Assembly: GCA_024763435.1 (NCBI GenBank)
Contig: JANTFN010000101.1
Span: forward strand, 1-6,542
Reading direction: 5' to 3'
Source of the DNA: Thermodesulfobacteriota bacterium
Lineage (GTDB): Bacteria; Desulfobacterota; S145-22
Length of the DNA: 6,542 bases
Part shown: piece by piece, positions 5,262-6,542 of the stretch
Layout of the letters: the number at the start of each line of letters is the position of its first letter
Position numbering within the stretch: position 1 is the first letter of the stretch
Made by a program: the position numbers and the translations under genes
The notes under the pieces: generated by a model
The model's database searches: none
Seen by the model: the letters and a program-made list of their open reading frames with translations, nothing else
What the model was told of the DNA's origin: nothing

Positions 5262-6542
5262 TTAGAAATCGATTTGTGATCTCAAGCCGAAGATATAAAT
5301 GTCACTGGCCTGAGAATTTCCGCCGGCGTTTTGGACCCATTGAAAGTCGCCTGTCAGGGCAAACCGCTCGTGCAATTGAAGACGATAGTAGGCCTCCACG
5401 TAATGTTCGTCACCTGTATGGTCATTGGCCCGTTCATAATCACTCGTCAGCATAACCTGCCCGTAGGCCAGCCCCACAGCGTCATCTTTGCGCTTCCAGT
5501 ATGCCCCGGATACCTGAACCCCGGCAGACCAGACCTGATTGAACGGGAGCATCTCCCAGTGGTCATTGCTCCAGGACGACAGGTCGTTATCCGTATAGCT
5601 GTAGCGGAGGAAGGCGATGATGTTGTCGTTCAATTCCTGGTCGAAACTCACGCCAAATCCCGTCTGATTCTCGTCCGCGTGGGGATCCTTGTAGGAATCG
5701 GAGGCCAAACCCAATTTGCTGTTTTTGAGGTGATTCCGGCCGTCTAACCAGGCGTAGAACCGGTAATTGCCCTGGCGTCCCTTGAGCTTCGGACGGAAAT
5801 TGACCTGCGCGGCGCCAAATCCATGGGAGAAGAGATTCTCCCAGTTGTCGCCTTCTACCGAGGCGCCCACCACCCGAAATTCCAGCCAGTCAACAGGGGC
5901 TGCCTTGACCATGAAGGCGGGGCAGTAAAAATTGTCCGGCTCCGGAACGGTCAGACCCATGCTTTTGACGAAGATGTTGGAGAGAAACTGGGTGGTTTCA
6001 TCTCCCGCCGCCTCGTTTTCATCAAACAGGACACTCACGTCCATCTTTCCGGCATTGAGGGTAACCTTGTCTTTCAGAAAACTGAATTCGTAGTAGGCCT
6101 CGGAGACTGTTAAATCCATCTGCTTGTTGCGGTTGGCGGTGGCATATGAGTCGTAGTTTGGAACGCTGAAACTGGGGACATCGTCGTTTAAGCCCTCTCC
6201 GTCTCCTCCTTCGAGGTGGACAAAGAAACTGCCGTATCCCCCGAAGTGGGTGGCCACTCCCAGGTCAAAGGTGAAGGCCCCATCGGTGGAATCCCCGTTG
6301 TCCATATTGGAGGTGCCCTGGACAACGCCGGTGACATCTCCGGAGAGTTCGATATGACCCAGGGCCTCTTTAAGGCCTTCAATGGCCTTGAAATCCTTGT
6401 CCCGGGCCGCAAGGATCTCTTTCTGTTTTGTCATGTCCTTTTTCTGTGACGCTAATTCTGCTTTTTGTGCCTTGAGGACCTTTTCATAGGATTGAATCAG
6501 GTTGTTCTGTTTTTCGATCAATCCCTGCTGCCGTGTGAGCTG
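5262..6542 (-). CDS. OprB-type outer-membrane porin with coiled-coil N-terminal segment (5' end outside window)
   Basis: The visible part is 426 residues, open to the right edge. The first in-frame TTG at 6521-6519 has no Shine-Dalgarno sequence and lies inside the coiled coil, so it is unlikely to be the start. Residues 1 to about 62 of the visible part are charged and heptad-like (LIEKQNNLIQSYEKVLKAQK and onward), predicting a coiled coil. From ELSGDVTGVVQG onward the chain is an alternating beta-barrel pattern rich in aromatic and acidic residues. The last strands (VGLAYGQV, HYVEAYYRLQL, ALTGDFQWVQNAGGNSQASD, final IDF with terminal Phe) match the C-terminal end of the OprB carbohydrate-porin family and the usual barrel-insertion signal. 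Coiled coil followed by an OprB barrel is the layout of cyanobacterial SLH-anchored porins, so an SLH domain and signal peptide may lie upstream. The gene is the first visible member of the operon and ends 18 bp before cbiK. It may let the substrate of the importer cross the outer membrane. Sugar specificity should not be assumed. Confidence 0.85.
   Translation of the reverse strand, partial: QLTRQQGLIEKQNNLIQSYEKVLKAQKAELASQKKDMTKQKEILAARDKDFKAIEGLKEALGHIELSGDVTGVVQGTSNMDNGDSTDGAFTFDLGVATHFGGYGSFFVHLEGGDGEGLNDDVPSFSVPNYDSYATANRNKQMDLTVSEAYYEFSFLKDKVTLNAGKMDVSVLFDENEAAGDETTQFLSNIFVKSMGLTVPEPDNFYCPAFMVKAAPVDWLEFRVVGASVEGDNWENLFSHGFGAAQVNFRPKLKGRQGNYRFYAWLDGRNHLKNSKLGLASDSYKDPHADENQTGFGVSFDQELNDNIIAFLRYSYTDNDLSSWSNDHWEMLPFNQVWSAGVQVSGAYWKRKDDAVGLAYGQVMLTSDYERANDHTGDEHYVEAYYRLQLHERFALTGDFQWVQNAGGNSQASDIYIFGLRSQIDF

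Noticed and set aside
5331..5747. Plus-strand frame of 138 codons opposite the porin
   Set aside because: It is antisense to a well-supported OprB-like barrel; its Val/Ile-rich content mirrors the barrel codons.
6519..6521. TTG as the start of the porin
   Set aside because: No Shine-Dalgarno sequence precedes it, the frame stays open to the right edge, and starting there would leave an outer-membrane protein without a signal peptide.

Overview
The window looks like part of a chromosome from a Gram-negative anaerobe, most plausibly a sulfate-reducing or related member of the Desulfobacterota. The evidence is an outer-membrane beta-barrel protein and a CbiK-type cobaltochelatase that carries a signal peptide, a variant known from Desulfovibrio. 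Both are packed with an iron/cobalamin-type ABC importer and a C20-methyltransferase of the early corrin pathway. The taxonomic call is inference; no rRNA or other marker is present.

Layout: one tightly packed minus-strand operon fills positions 206-6542 and is read from right to left. The order is an OprB-type porin with a coiled-coil N-terminal part (cut by the right edge), a secreted CbiK, a FecCD/BtuC-type permease, an ABC ATPase, a periplasmic binding protein, and CbiL/CobI. The porin and cbiK are 18 bp apart, and cbiK and the permease 5 bp. The later junctions overlap by 8, 4 and 4 bp. The operon promoter and any riboswitch lie beyond the right edge. At the left edge, positions 1-198 on the plus strand hold the C-terminal 65 codons of an integrase/transposase-like protein, ending 7 bp from the convergent end of cbiL. 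Two diverged 21-bp direct repeats and an inverted repeat lie across the 3' end of cbiL. They suggest that a transposon end supplied the last ~24 codons of that gene. No gene-free stretch exceeds 300 bases.

Working model: a metal, tetrapyrrole or cobalt-tetrapyrrole crosses the outer membrane through the porin. The exported CbiK could insert cobalt into sirohydrochlorin in the periplasm. The binding protein and ABC transporter would then bring the product inside, and CbiL would methylate it at C20. Heme or iron handling is an alternative. The most unusual points are: (i) a C-terminal S-layer-homology (SLH) extension on the periplasmic binding protein; (ii) a porin with the coiled-coil plus OprB layout seen in SLH-anchored porins; (iii) a terminator-like hairpin with a T tract inside the start of the permease gene; and (iv) the apparent rebuilding of the cbiL 3' end by a mobile element.
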